Notes under the pieces: generated by a model
What the model saw: only the letters and a program-made list of their open reading frames with translations
Databases searched by the model: none
Told to the model about the DNA's origin: nothing
In this document: piece by piece, positions 23,411 through 31,211 of the stretch
How the letters are laid out: every line of letters starts with the position of its first letter
Position numbering within the stretch: the stretch's first letter is position 1
From: Opitutaceae bacterium
GTDB lineage: Bacteria > Verrucomicrobiota > Verrucomicrobiia > Opitutales > Opitutaceae
DNA: 34,381 nt
Assembly: GCA_947474995.1 (NCBI GenBank)
Contig: CANJNJ010000047.1
Location: 1 to 34,381 of the forward strand
Reading direction: 5' to 3'
Program-made: the position numbers and the translations under genes

Positions 23411-23618
23411 GCAGATGTAGTCGAGAAGTTATTTTGAGCGGACTCGCCCGAACGAATGAGCGTAGTCACGGTCGCCGCCTTGTAAACCGTCTTGTGCGGA
23501 GGGTTGGGACGGCGTTTCGGATTAAAAGTTGCTTCGGATTAGGCCTATGCAACATGCGTGCCCGGGCGGATTTGCCGCTTGCGAGGGGGTGGCTCGCGGC
23601 CAACGCTTCCCCGCTGCG
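23411..23618. promoter_or_regulatory. Divergent control region between gspD and aroC
   Basis: This 208-base spacer must carry promoters for the gspDEF operon (leftward) and aroC (rightward). Visible structures are a direct repeat TTCGGATTA at 23516-23524 and 23533-23541 and an inverted repeat GTTGC/GCAAC around it (23528-23552). No convincing sigma-70 pair was found. The open frame continues upstream of aroC into this region but shows no chorismate synthase sequence. Confidence 0.4.
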
Positions 23619-24734
23619 ATGCCGAATATCTTTGGGAAGCTTTTTACGGTCACGACCTGGGGCGAAAGCCACGGGCCGGCCGTCGGCGCGGTCGTCGACG
23701 GTTGCCCGCCCCGGCTGCCCTTGGACGCCGCGGACATCCAGGTTGAACTCGATCGGCGTCGGCCGGGGCAGAGCGACATCGTGACTCCCCGGCAGGAGGA
23801 GGACCGCGTCGAAATCCTGTCCGGACTTTTCGAAGGCCGGACGACCGGCACCCCCATTTCGATGCTGGTGCGCAACGCCGACCAGCGGCCAGCCGCCTAC
23901 GACGAAATGAAGGAGAAGTTCCGGCCGTCGCACGCGGACTATACCTATCAGGGCAAATTTGGCATTCGGGACCATCGCGGCGGCGGCCGGAGTTCGGCGC
24001 GTGAGACCATCGGTCGGGTCGCGGCCGGTGCTATTGCCCGGAAAGTCCTGGCCATGGGTGGCCAGGCCCTGCGCGGAACGCCGGTCGAAATCCGCGCCTT
24101 CCTCACGCAGGTGCACGATATCGCGGTGCCGACCGGAACCTTGGTTGATTTTCCCACGTTGGCCGCCGTCGAGGCGACGGCCGTGCGTTGCCCCCACGGG
24201 CCGACGGCCGAAAAGATGATTGAGCGAATCAAGGCGGTGCGCGCGGAAGGCGATTCCGTGGGTGGCGTGATCGAGTGCCGGATCCGAGGCGTGCCGCTGG
24301 GTCTGGGCGAGCCCGTGTTCGACCGGCTCGAGGCGGATTTGGCGAAGGCGATGCTTTCGTTGCCCGCCACGAAAGGTTTTGAGATCGGCAGCGGCTTTGC
24401 CGGCACGCGGATGCGCGGGAGCGAGCATAACGACGCGTTTGAATCACGGGCGGGCCAAATCCACACGACGACCAACCGCAGTGGCGGCACCCAAGGCGGC
24501 ATCAGCAACGGCGAGGAGATCGTGTTCCGCGTGGCGTTCAAGCCGACGGCGACGATCATGCGCAAGCAGGCGACGGTCGATCTTCACGGCGCCCCGACCG
24601 AGCTGATTGGCCGCGGTCGCCACGATCCCTGTGTTGTGCCGCGCGCCGTCCCGATTGTCGAGGCGATGGCTGCGCTGGTGCTCGTCGATCACTGGCTGCG
24701 GAACAGCGCGCAGGTCGGGACGTTCAAGTTTTAG
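23619..24734 (+). CDS. aroC: Chorismate synthase
   Basis: The 371-residue protein is a full-length AroC. The start [19 protein letters not shown] is the family signature, so ATG 23619 is preferred over the upstream ATG 23529. Further hallmarks are [20 protein letters not shown], the [19 protein letters not shown] signature, [14 protein letters not shown], and the [12 protein letters not shown] and FKPT segments near the FMN site. It converts EPSP to chorismate, the last common step of aromatic amino-acid synthesis, with reduced FMN. It appears monocistronic, followed by repeat sequence. Confidence 0.98.
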   Translation: MPNIFGKLFTVTTWGESHGPAVGAVVDGCPPRLPLDAADIQVELDRRRPGQSDIVTPRQEEDRVEILSGLFEGRTTGTPISMLVRNADQRPAAYDEMKEKFRPSHADYTYQGKFGIRDHRGGGRSSARETIGRVAAGAIARKVLAMGGQALRGTPVEIRAFLTQVHDIAVPTGTLVDFPTLAAVEATAVRCPHGPTAEKMIERIKAVRAEGDSVGGVIECRIRGVPLGLGEPVFDRLEADLAKAMLSLPATKGFEIGSGFAGTRMRGSEHNDAFESRAGQIHTTTNRSGGTQGGISNGEEIVFRVAFKPTATIMRKQATVDLHGAPTELIGRGRHDPCVVPRAVPIVEAMAALVLVDHWLRNSAQVGTFKF

Positions 24735-24786
24735 ATTCCAAGTTTGGTGCCGCAGTGATCCGGTGCCGAGGAGCCCGGAGCAGGTG

Positions 24787-24866
24787 GCCACAAATTTCCC
24801 CAATGGGCGCAGATAAAGGCTCGTAACTTTTGATTGGTATCTGGGCCCATCTGTGAAATCTGTGGC
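24787..24866. repeat. Long imperfect hairpin, dispersed repeat family E
   Basis: The left arm GGCCACAAATTTCCCCAATG continues GGCGCAGATAAA. The right arm, read as reverse complement, is GCCACAGATTTCACAGATGG continuing GCCCAGATACC. The arms match over about 30 bases around a loop of about 20 bases that includes CTTTTGATTG. It sits 52 bases after the aroC stop and may act as a transcript end, though there is no terminal T-run. Confidence 0.75.
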
Positions 24867-24950
24867 TAAAGAGCCAAAGCCATTCGGTTGCCGGATGCAG
24901 TTCCGCTGCTTTCGAGCCTAAATCCCGCTGAGAATGCAGAAACCACAAAG

Positions 24951-24990
24951 GCAGGATTTGTGTCATGGCTTCTTGGCTTCTGAATTTTTT
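24951..24990. repeat. Dispersed repeat family A, copy upstream of the P-loop-like gene
   Basis: The stretch TGGCTTCTTGGCTTCTGAAT (24965-24984) and its flanks resemble the family A arms near 17791, 17926 and 25781. A potential ATG start at 24965 falls inside the repeat, so the downstream gene more likely starts at 25016. Confidence 0.6.
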
Positions 24991-25015
24991 GTGCCTTGGT
25001 TATGGGGTCTACGAC

Positions 25016-25771
25016 ATGTCTGATTCTGAAAAACCGATCGTCTATCTGATTCTTGGCGCGGCCCGCTCGGGCCGGCGGGAGGTGCTGGCTGACTTGATCG
25101 ATGTCGGACTCGATGAAACCGATCACGCCGCCGTCGTGTTGTCGGACACCGAGGCGGCCCATGACCTTGATGCGGAATTGCCCAACGTGACGCGCTGGGC
25201 CTGGCAGGAGGGCTTCATTGCTGCCGAGCTGCCCGAGGGGGCCTCGCACGTTTTCTTCGTGACCGACGGCCGGCGGGATCCCGTGGACCAAATCGAGGCC
25301 TTCAAGGCGTGGCTCGCGACCCAGGGGGCGGAACTCGCGCGCATCCTTTGCGTGATCAACTGCCAACTCGCCGAAAAGCATCCGCCGCTCCTCGCGTGGT
25401 ACGAGGCCGGGGTGCACTTCGCCGATGTGGCCCTGTTGCACAAGCGCGACGGCGTCGAAAACAAGTGGCTGAGCGACTTTCTCGCCCATTTTAAGAAGAA
25501 GTATTATCCGTGCCTCTTCGAATACGTGAAGGCCGGGCGGGTCCACAATCCGGCGCTGATCCTGGCACCGCAGGCGCGGCGGATGACGCACGTCTTCGAC
25601 GAAGAGCAGGACTGGATCTTCACGAATGCGGAGGGCGAGGAAGTGGACGAGGAAGAGGAGTCCGAAGGCGAGGAGGAGATCGAAGCCGCGCCGGCGGAAG
25701 ATCCGTATTTCGCCCGCAAGATCGGCGGCCGCCGCGTCAAAGAGCTCCCGGACATCACGAAGTTTCTGTGA
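25016..25771 (+). CDS. Uncharacterised P-loop-like protein with acidic C-terminal segment
   Basis: The 251-residue protein begins with IVYLILGAARSGRREVLADL, which looks like a CobW/G3E-type GTPase start, but with Arg in place of the Walker A Lys, so nucleotide binding is doubtful. Central segments include HVFFVTDGRRDPVDQIEAF and a cysteine-containing RILCVINCQLAE strand, in the place of a NKxD-like region. Residues about 200-228 are a dense Glu/Asp run before a conserved-looking basic tail RKIGGRRVKELPDI. ATG 25016 is preferred over 24965, which lies in repeat DNA. Its function is unknown to me; it may be a pseudo-GTPase or metallochaperone relative. Confidence 0.7.
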   Translation: MSDSEKPIVYLILGAARSGRREVLADLIDVGLDETDHAAVVLSDTEAAHDLDAELPNVTRWAWQEGFIAAELPEGASHVFFVTDGRRDPVDQIEAFKAWLATQGAELARILCVINCQLAEKHPPLLAWYEAGVHFADVALLHKRDGVENKWLSDFLAHFKKKYYPCLFEYVKAGRVHNPALILAPQARRMTHVFDEEQDWIFTNAEGEEVDEEEESEGEEEIEAAPAEDPYFARKIGGRRVKELPDITKFL

Positions 25772-25780
25772 GCGGGCGGG

Positions 25781-25805
25781 GAATTAACTCAGAAGCCAGG
25801 AATCG
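25781..25805. repeat. Dispersed repeat family A, copy 4
   Basis: GAATTAACTCAGAAGCCAGG plus AATCG directly abuts the family B element that begins at 25807. It lies 10 bases after the stop of the P-loop-like gene. Confidence 0.6.
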
Positions 25806-25806
25806 A

Positions 25807-25938
25807 CCAAGGCAGTTTAACCGCTGATTCACGCTGATGTTTCGCCTGCGCAATGGCTGCGGCGATGAGCGCTTATCGCGGGCCCATTGGCCCGCGAACA
25901 TTAGCGAGTATCAGCGGTTAACTCCGCCTGGGTCTTGG
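25807..25938 (+). repeat. MITE-like palindromic element, family B, copy 1
   Basis: The 132-base element starts CCAAGGCAGTTTAACCGCTG. Its inverted end is CAGCGGTTAACTCCGCC, running to CTTGG at 25938. Inside are ATGGCTGCGGCGATGAG and the hairpin GCGGGCCCATTGGCCCGC (25878-25895). Copy 2 (26999-27137) aligns over its whole length in the opposite orientation, including both inner segments. The element ends 5 bases from the stop codon of the membrane-protein gene on the other strand. Confidence 0.85.
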
Positions 25939-25943
25939 CCGAT

Positions 25944-26288
25944 TCATGGCTGCTGAATTAGCCTCTGCCGTCTGCGCGAGAAATGCGCGCGGTATTCCGG
26001 CGAATCCATGATTTTCCACAGCCGCGTTCCGAGCTGCGGTCGGACCAAGTAAATCAACCCACAGATTTTGCTCAGCAACCGCCCCAGCGGGGTGCCGAAC
26101 CACACGAGCGTGCCGGCGAGCAGATAGAGCCCGCCGCCGCCGATCGTGATCACGTAGGTCATTCGCTCGAAGACCACGGGCAGGTTGCGCGTGAGAAACC
26201 ACAGCAGCGCCACCGACGCGAGCATGACGCCGCCGACCACCCAATGCGTGCGGGCTACGAGGACGACACCCCCGGGCGGACGCGTCAT
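25944..26288 (-). CDS. Small membrane protein co-transcribed with KDPG aldolase
   Basis: The 114-residue protein has about three hydrophobic segments: WVVGGVMLASVALLWFLT (about 16-33), a TYVITIGGGGLYLLAGTLVW segment (about 44-63) and LLSKICGLIYLV. A basic tail RAHFSRRRQRLIQQP follows. The ATG overlaps the eda stop in ATGA, so it is translationally coupled to it. I recognise no family. It might be a small inner-membrane protein of unknown role; the link to sugar-acid metabolism is by operon only. Confidence 0.75.
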   Translation of the reverse strand: MTRPPGGVVLVARTHWVVGGVMLASVALLWFLTRNLPVVFERMTYVITIGGGGLYLLAGTLVWFGTPLGRLLSKICGLIYLVRPQLGTRLWKIMDSPEYRAHFSRRRQRLIQQP

Positions 26289-26929
26289 CAATTGTTCGCC
26301 GCCGCGACCGCCGCCACAAAGGCTTGGGCCTTCGCGGTGATGGCGGCCCAGTTCTTTTCCTTGAATGCCTTGGCGTCGACCAGCGAGCTGCCCGCTGCGG
26401 TCGCGTAGGCGCCGGCCTTGAGAAATTCGCCGACGTTCTTCTCGTTCACCCCACCCGTGGGGACCATCTCGATGTGGGGCAGGGGGCCCTTGAGCGACTT
26501 GATGTAGGCGGGGCCGAAAAATTCCGCCGGGAAAATCTTCGCCGCGTCCGCGCCCGCTTCCCAGACGTTGATGACTTCCGTGGGGGTGAAGGCGCCGCAA
26601 AAGATCGGCACGCTGTACCGCTTGCAGGTTTCGATCACGTCGAAGCGCACGCCGGGCGTGACGATAAATTTGGCTCCCGCGAGGATGCCGGCGCGCGCGG
26701 TCTCCGCGTCGAGGACGGTGCCGAGACCGAAAAGAAAATCGGGCAGCTCGGCGGTCGCCTTTTCGAGCATTCGAATCGCGCCCGGCGTGGTCATGGTCAG
26801 CTCAATGCTGGTGAGCCCGCCGGCCGCGAGGGCGCGGGCGCAATCCAGCAACCCGTCCGGCGAGTCGGCGCGGATGAGCGCAATGACCTTCTCGGCTTTG
26901 AACTTCGACAGAATGGCCTCTTTTTTCAT
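26288..26929 (-). CDS. eda: 2-dehydro-3-deoxy-phosphogluconate (KDPG/KHG) aldolase
   Basis: The 213-residue protein is a class I aldolase of the Eda family. It has VIALIRADSPD with R20, GGLTSIELTMTTP with catalytic Glu at 43, FGLGTVLDAETA, AKFIVTPG, Schiff-base Lys131 in AAKIFPAE, and the phosphate loop PTGGVNEKN. It splits KDPG to pyruvate and glyceraldehyde-3-phosphate, the last Entner-Doudoroff/uronate step. ATG 26929 gives the family-like start; the frame is open further upstream. The operon is bracketed by inverted copies of repeat family B. A sugar-acid dehydrogenase gene lies just upstream on the same strand. Confidence 0.95.
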   Translation of the reverse strand: MKKEAILSKFKAEKVIALIRADSPDGLLDCARALAAGGLTSIELTMTTPGAIRMLEKATAELPDFLFGLGTVLDAETARAGILAGAKFIVTPGVRFDVIETCKRYSVPIFCGAFTPTEVINVWEAGADAAKIFPAEFFGPAYIKSLKGPLPHIEMVPTGGVNEKNVGEFLKAGAYATAAGSSLVDAKAFKEKNWAAITAKAQAFVAAVAAANN

Positions 26930-26998
26930 CACCCAACAGTGTGGGCCCACCCCGCGGCGAGGGAAACCAATTTTCTCGCCTGGAATCGAGCCGCCCCA

Positions 26999-27137
26999 CC
27001 AAGGCAGTTTAACCGCTAATCTACGCTGATGAATCGCAGGCCAATGGGCCTTGCGGTGCACCCTTGCAGCGTCCTCATCGCCGTAGCCATGGCGAAGGCG
27101 AAAGCTTAGCGTGGATTAGCGGTTAAAACTGCCCTGG
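26999..27137 (-). repeat. MITE-like palindromic element, family B, copy 2
   Basis: The 139-base element runs from CCAAGGCAGTTTAACCGCTA to TTAGCGGTTAAAACTGCC-CTGG, so both termini carry the same 30-base sequence inverted. Its reverse complement aligns with copy 1 end to end. The inner CGCCATGGCTACGGCGATGAG matches CGCAATGGCTGCGGCGATGAG, and GGCCCATTGGCC is identical. This copy has about 10 extra inner bases. It lies 70 bases upstream of the eda start. Confidence 0.85.
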
Positions 27138-27148
27138 AGATTCCGAGT

Positions 27149-27190
27149 CCCCCCCCCGAACTCTCTACTCTCATCCCTCAACTTTCAACC
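27149..27190. repeat. Poly-C tract and family D arm
   Basis: Nine consecutive C residues at 27149-27157 are followed by GAACTCTCTACTCTCATCCC and TCAACTTTCAACC, a single arm related to the family D inverted repeat at 11233-11359. It lies 19 bases downstream of the SDR gene stop (minus strand). Confidence 0.55.
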
Positions 27191-27208
27191 TGCCGCGTCT
27201 TTGGCGTG

Positions 27209-27994
27209 TCACACCTCCAGCGGCCACATCAGCCCCGCCGAAAAACCGCCGTCCACGTACAGCACCTGGCCAGTCATGAACGCCGAGGCGGGCGAGGCCA
27301 GGAAGAGCGCCGTGCCCACGAGATCGTCGACCTGACCGAGCCGCTTGAGGGGCGTGTTGGCCATGCCCCACTGCTGCATCTTCTCCTCCGACCAAAGCTT
27401 GCGGTTGAGATCGGTGAGGATGAAGCCGGGCGCGATCGCGTTGACGCGCACGTTGCGGTCGCCCCATTCCATTGCCAGACCGCGGGTCATCATGCTCACG
27501 CCCGCCTTGCTCATCGCGTAGGGGAGCACGCCCTTGAGCGGTGCGTAGGTGTTGAGCGAGTCGATGTTGATGATGGTTCCCGCCCGACGGGCCAGCATGG
27601 CGCGGCCGACCTCCTGGGTGAGCAGGAACATGCCGCGGAGGTTGATATCGAGGATGAAATCGTACTCCTCGGGCGTGAACGCCTCGGCCTTCTGGCGTTT
27701 GTTCACGCCGGCGACGTTGAGGAGCGTGTCGACGTGGCCGAACTCACCCAGCGCGGTCTTGACGAGTTCGCGGATGCTGGCGGGGTCCGCGACATCGCAG
27801 CGAATCGCGCGCACGGTGGCGCCGCCCTGGGCGAGTTCCTTGGCCGTGGCCTCGAGCTTGTCGAGCTCGCGGCCGGTGATGATCAGCGTGGCGCCACGGG
27901 CGGCGAAGCCGGCGGCGAGGGCCCGGCCGATGCCGCGGCTCGCGCCCGACGCCAGCACGACCTGGCCCGCGACGGAAAACAGTTCAGCGTTCAT
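27209..27994 (-). CDS. SDR oxidoreductase, gluconate 5-dehydrogenase/KduD-like
   Basis: The 261-residue classical short-chain dehydrogenase has the NAD(P) motif GASRGIG, DVADPAS, the NVAGV variant of NNAG, catalytic Ser in NIDSLNTY and YxxxK in YAMSKAG. It ends LYVDGGFSAG. The opening AELFSVAGQVVLASG and the RLGQVDDLVGTALFLASPAS segment favour the gluconate 5-dehydrogenase/IdnO or KduD group, which interconverts keto-sugar acids. Position next to eda supports sugar-acid catabolism. The NNAG motif reads NVAG, a mild departure. The start is ATG 27994, with ATG 28027 possible. Confidence 0.85.
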   Translation of the reverse strand: MNAELFSVAGQVVLASGASRGIGRALAAGFAARGATLIITGRELDKLEATAKELAQGGATVRAIRCDVADPASIRELVKTALGEFGHVDTLLNVAGVNKRQKAEAFTPEEYDFILDINLRGMFLLTQEVGRAMLARRAGTIINIDSLNTYAPLKGVLPYAMSKAGVSMMTRGLAMEWGDRNVRVNAIAPGFILTDLNRKLWSEEKMQQWGMANTPLKRLGQVDDLVGTALFLASPASAFMTGQVLYVDGGFSAGLMWPLEV

Positions 27995-28096
27995 GGTGGG
28001 GGCGGCAGGCGGATTCGCGGGGTTCATTGCGGTGGCCACGAAATCGCCTCGCGTTCGTTCTTCAACTGCAGATTTTTTCACGCGGCGACGCGGCGG

Positions 28097-28161
28097 CGCG
28101 GAGAAAAGCAATACTCCGGATAGATTTTCGCCGGGCGCCGTGTTCTCCGCGGCTCCGCGTG
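28097..28161. repeat. Dispersed repeat family C, copy 2
   Basis: It starts CGCGGAGAAAAGCAAT and ends GTTCTCCGCGGCTCCGCGTG, in the same orientation as 17847-17914. The inverted CGCGGAGAA/TTCTCCGCG arms can form a long hairpin. It lies upstream of the SDR gene. Confidence 0.7.
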
Positions 28162-28327
28162 AGGGGGATTGGGGTAATTGGGTGCCCGGACCGGTTCAGG
28201 TCGAAACCATTAGGGCCTGATGTTCGGACGGGTGCTTTCCTGTGCGCCGGCGCGGTGGGCCGCAATAATTTCAGGCCGGGCCCCTGCCGGCCGCGCCGGC
28301 CCCGGCCGCGACCTTCCCCGCCTCACT
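28162..28327. other. Non-coding spacer between SDR upstream region and HupE-like gene
   Basis: No gene is supported. The segment holds a GC-rich inverted stretch (GCCGGCCGCGCCGGCCCCGG near 28288-28307) that may fold and could end the HupE-like transcript arriving from the right, but no T-run follows. GGCCTGA near 28215 and TCAGGCC near 28271 are inverted to each other. Confidence 0.35.
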
Positions 28328-29632
28328 TCACCGCGGCGGCTGCTCTGTCGCGCGCGGCCTGGACCAACGGAACGTGAACCACGCCGCGGCGGCGACAAGC
28401 GCGGGCAGAGGCGCCCAGCGCAGTACGACCCACAGCCGATCGAGGTTGTAAAGGCTCAGGGCCGCGGCGCGCTCGGTCAGCCAGTGCCAGCTGGTGTGCG
28501 CGATCAGTGCGGAGACCACGATTGCCCCCATCCGCGCTGCGACCACGAACCGGAATGCGGCGTCCAGCACCGGCACCAGGATGGCGATTACCAGCAACTG
28601 TCCGAGTTCCACGCCCACGTTGAACGAGATCAGGGCGGTGAAAAGCCGCGCGCCCGCGAACTGCAGGGTCTCCTGCAAGGCAAACGCGAAGCCGAACCCA
28701 TGAATGAGCCCGAAGGCAAAGGCCAGGATCCAGCGGCGGCGCGCGCCCGGAGCCGCGACGATGTTCTCGAGCGCCGTGTAGACCACGGTGGCGGCGATGA
28801 GCATCTCGATCAGCGCGGGAAACCAAAGCGCCTTTGGTGCCAGTCCCAAGGCGGCTCCGATGAGGGTCAGGGAGTGGGCGAGGGTGAACGCGGTGACGAT
28901 CCCCACGAGCGCCCGCAGGCGGCGGAATGGGACCACGAGGCACAGCAAAAAGAGCAGATGATCCGGGCCGTCGAGGATGTGACGAAAGCCCAGCTGCACA
29001 AACCGCCAGGCCGCCTGGCCCCAGCTGGGATCGAGCGGCACGCGACCCTGGTCGCCGTGAAATTGAAACGGCCGCACCGCGCCGCCGGGCGGCTGGAATT
29101 CAAGCGAGGTCACGACCGCCGCCGCCAGGTGTTCGAGTCCCGGTCGGATCGCAAACGCCGAACGATCCGAGCGAATCGGATATTCCAGCAGCGTGTCGAA
29201 AAAGACCTGCTCCGACCGGAGGTTTTCGCCGTTGCCAGGGAGCGGTTCGCGCACATGCGCGAGAGCTTGGTCGAACGCGGCGAATGACCGGTCGGACAGA
29301 ATCGAAATCTGCGTGGCGCCGACGCGCGGTCCGGCCACGCGCGCGCTGTCTTCGTAGAGCTCGACGTAGCTTGCAATCCAGGTGGCGGCCAGATCGGGCA
29401 GTCGGGGCGCCAATTGGCCGACGTCGAGATAGCCGGAAGGCTGCGCCGGGAACTCGACATCGCGCATCGAGCTCAGCGGCACGCGCACGAGCAACTGGAA
29501 GTTCTCGCCCGACGGCCGCGCGAGCAAGCGGACGGTCACGGCGTTGGGAATCTCGTGGGCCGAGGCGAGGCCGAGACCCGCCACCGCCAAGAGAGCGCAT
29601 CCCCGTTTCGTGCCGCGCTGTCCGGCACGCAT
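28328..29632 (-). CDS. HupE/UreJ-2 family membrane protein
   Basis: The 434-residue protein has a signal peptide ending ASAHE and a soluble extracytoplasmic domain of about 200 residues. About six or seven transmembrane helices follow in the C-terminal half. Signature motifs of the HupE/UreJ_2 group are HILDGPDHLLFLLCLV, TAFTLAHSLTL and GLIHGFGFAFAL. The His/Asp pairs suggest divalent metal handling, as in related HupE/UreJ nickel proteins; the substrate is unproven. ATG 29632 is chosen because a normal signal peptide starts there; the frame upstream runs through repeat family F. The last gene before it on this strand is far away, so it is probably monocistronic. Confidence 0.85.
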   Translation of the reverse strand: MRAGQRGTKRGCALLAVAGLGLASAHEIPNAVTVRLLARPSGENFQLLVRVPLSSMRDVEFPAQPSGYLDVGQLAPRLPDLAATWIASYVELYEDSARVAGPRVGATQISILSDRSFAAFDQALAHVREPLPGNGENLRSEQVFFDTLLEYPIRSDRSAFAIRPGLEHLAAAVVTSLEFQPPGGAVRPFQFHGDQGRVPLDPSWGQAAWRFVQLGFRHILDGPDHLLFLLCLVVPFRRLRALVGIVTAFTLAHSLTLIGAALGLAPKALWFPALIEMLIAATVVYTALENIVAAPGARRRWILAFAFGLIHGFGFAFALQETLQFAGARLFTALISFNVGVELGQLLVIAILVPVLDAAFRFVVAARMGAIVVSALIAHTSWHWLTERAAALSLYNLDRLWVVLRWAPLPALVAAAAWFTFRWSRPRATEQPPR

Positions 29633-29637
29633 GGTTC

Positions 29638-29698
29638 GTAGTCCCGGCTTCAGCCGGAAGCGAAGGGCATCCGCCAGCCGCCTAAAGGCGGAACGACC
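29638..29698. repeat. Palindromic dispersed repeat, family F, copy 2
   Basis: Read on the minus strand it starts GGTCGTTCCGCCTTTAGGCGG and ends TTCCGGCTGAAGCCGGGACT-AC, matching the gspK copy (3224-3286) at both ends with a diverged middle. It ends 5 bases upstream of the HupE-like ATG. Confidence 0.8.
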
Positions 29699-29803
29699 AG
29701 CAACGGCGCACTGAAAGAAACGGGGAGGTGCGATCGCCAGGAGAGATCCGGGCAGCGCTTGACGTAGGCGAATCACGGCGTTCTGCTGGCGAAACCCTTG
29801 AGC

Positions 29804-31075
29804 ATGAAGAATGCGATGCGATACCCCCGGTTACTGCAAGCATGTCGGTACGGCCTGATCCTCACATCAGCCGTCGTCGTCATCGGAGTTTTTTCCGGTG
29901 CGGCCGACAAAGAGCGGAAAGAAGTCGCCGCGAAAGGCCCGGCCGTGGTGGCGCCGCGCTTTGAGGTCGATCCCATGTGGCCGAAGCCGCTCCCGAACCA
30001 CTGGATCCTCGGCCAGGTGATCGGCGTGGACGTGGATGCCGAGGACAACGTCTGGATCATTCACCGCAACACGGGGCTCGATCCGAAGGAAGTTTATCCG
30101 ACCCTGAATCCGCCGGCTTCCGAGTGCTGTATTCCCGCGCCCCCGGTGCTGGTCTTCAACTCGAAGGGCGAACTCCTCCGCTCCTGGGGCGGACCGGGCA
30201 AGGGTTACGACTGGCCGTCGTCCAATCACGGCATCACCGTCGACTACAAGGGCAACGTCTGGATCGGCGGCAATGGCCGTGGCCAGACTCCGGGCGAGGC
30301 CCTGCTGCCGCACGACGAAAGCGCGATGGGCCAGGGGTTCGTGCATGACAGCATGGTTTTGAAATTCACGGCGACGGGTAAGTTCCTGATGCAGATCGGC
30401 AAGCCATTTGGGGGTAAGGGCAGCAACGATCTCGAGAACTTCAAGCTCCCGGCGAAGATGCTCGTCGATGCGAAGACCAACGAACTTTATGTGGCGGATG
30501 GTTACGGCAACCGCCGGGTGATTGTGCTCGATGCCGACACCGGTGCCTACAAGCGCCACTGGGGCGCCTACGGCAACAAGCCGGACGACACCCAGTTGCC
30601 GGCCTACAAGGCGGGCGACAAGCCGAAGCAATTTCGCATGCCGGTGCACGCGGTGACGCTTTCCGAGGACCGCTTGCTGTACGTTTGTGACCGGACCAAT
30701 GATCGCATCCAGGTTTTCAAGACCGACGGCACGTTTGTGAAGGAGGCGTGGATCAAGCCGGCGACGCTCGGCGACGGTTCGACGTTCGACATCGCGCTTT
30801 CCCGCGACCCGGGTCAGAAATACCTCTATGTGGCCGACGGTTCGAACCAGCAGGTGCACATTCTCGACCGCGCGTCGCTTGAAATCCTGACCGCGTTTGG
30901 CGACGGCGGGCGGCAACCCGGGCAGTTTTATGCGGTGCACAGCATCGTGACGGACTCCAAGGGCAACATCTACACGACGGAGACCTACCACGGGCGGCGG
31001 GTGCAGAAGTTCGTTTATCAGGGCTTGGAGCCGGTCCCGGCCAAAAGCCAGGGGACCGTCTGGCCGAAGCGGTAG
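29804..31075 (+). CDS. Exported NHL-repeat beta-propeller protein
   Basis: The 423-residue protein has an N-terminal membrane/signal segment (about 17-33, YGLILTSAVVVIGVF). Repeated NHL-like blades follow, with GVDVDAEDNVWI, GITVDYKGNVWI, LYVADGYGNRRVIVLD, LYVCDRTNDRIQVF, LYVADGSNQQVHIL and SIVTDSKGNIYTTE. This is a six-bladed propeller of the NHL/SMP-30-like kind, related to peptidyl-glycine lyase domains. A CC pair follows PPASE in the first third. ATG 29804 is chosen over the TTG at 29798. The ligand or enzyme activity is unknown. Confidence 0.82.
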   Translation: MKNAMRYPRLLQACRYGLILTSAVVVIGVFSGAADKERKEVAAKGPAVVAPRFEVDPMWPKPLPNHWILGQVIGVDVDAEDNVWIIHRNTGLDPKEVYPTLNPPASECCIPAPPVLVFNSKGELLRSWGGPGKGYDWPSSNHGITVDYKGNVWIGGNGRGQTPGEALLPHDESAMGQGFVHDSMVLKFTATGKFLMQIGKPFGGKGSNDLENFKLPAKMLVDAKTNELYVADGYGNRRVIVLDADTGAYKRHWGAYGNKPDDTQLPAYKAGDKPKQFRMPVHAVTLSEDRLLYVCDRTNDRIQVFKTDGTFVKEAWIKPATLGDGSTFDIALSRDPGQKYLYVADGSNQQVHILDRASLEILTAFGDGGRQPGQFYAVHSIVTDSKGNIYTTETYHGRRVQKFVYQGLEPVPAKSQGTVWPKR

Positions 31076-31211
31076 ACGCGGACGGTGCTGTCAGGGCCGT
31101 CGCGCAGAATTGGCATCAGTCGGGCCTTATCCCGCGGGAATCCGAGGGGAAATCACGCCACCGCGGACGCCGGCCGGAGCTATTTCCCCAACATTGCTCG
31201 GTGGGTAACGC
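31076..31211. other. Convergent spacer between propeller gene and TonB receptor
   Basis: These 136 bases separate two gene ends. Only weak inverted sequences are present and there is no stem followed by a T-run in either direction, so I call no terminator. Confidence 0.4.

Noticed and set aside
24965-25015. An upstream start for the P-loop-like gene at ATG 24965
   Set aside because: The extra residues are encoded by a family A dispersed repeat; ATG 25016 starts the conserved-looking part.
27149-27157. Poly-C tract as a phase-variation switch
   Set aside because: It lies outside coding sequence and downstream of the SDR gene, so slippage would not change a reading frame.
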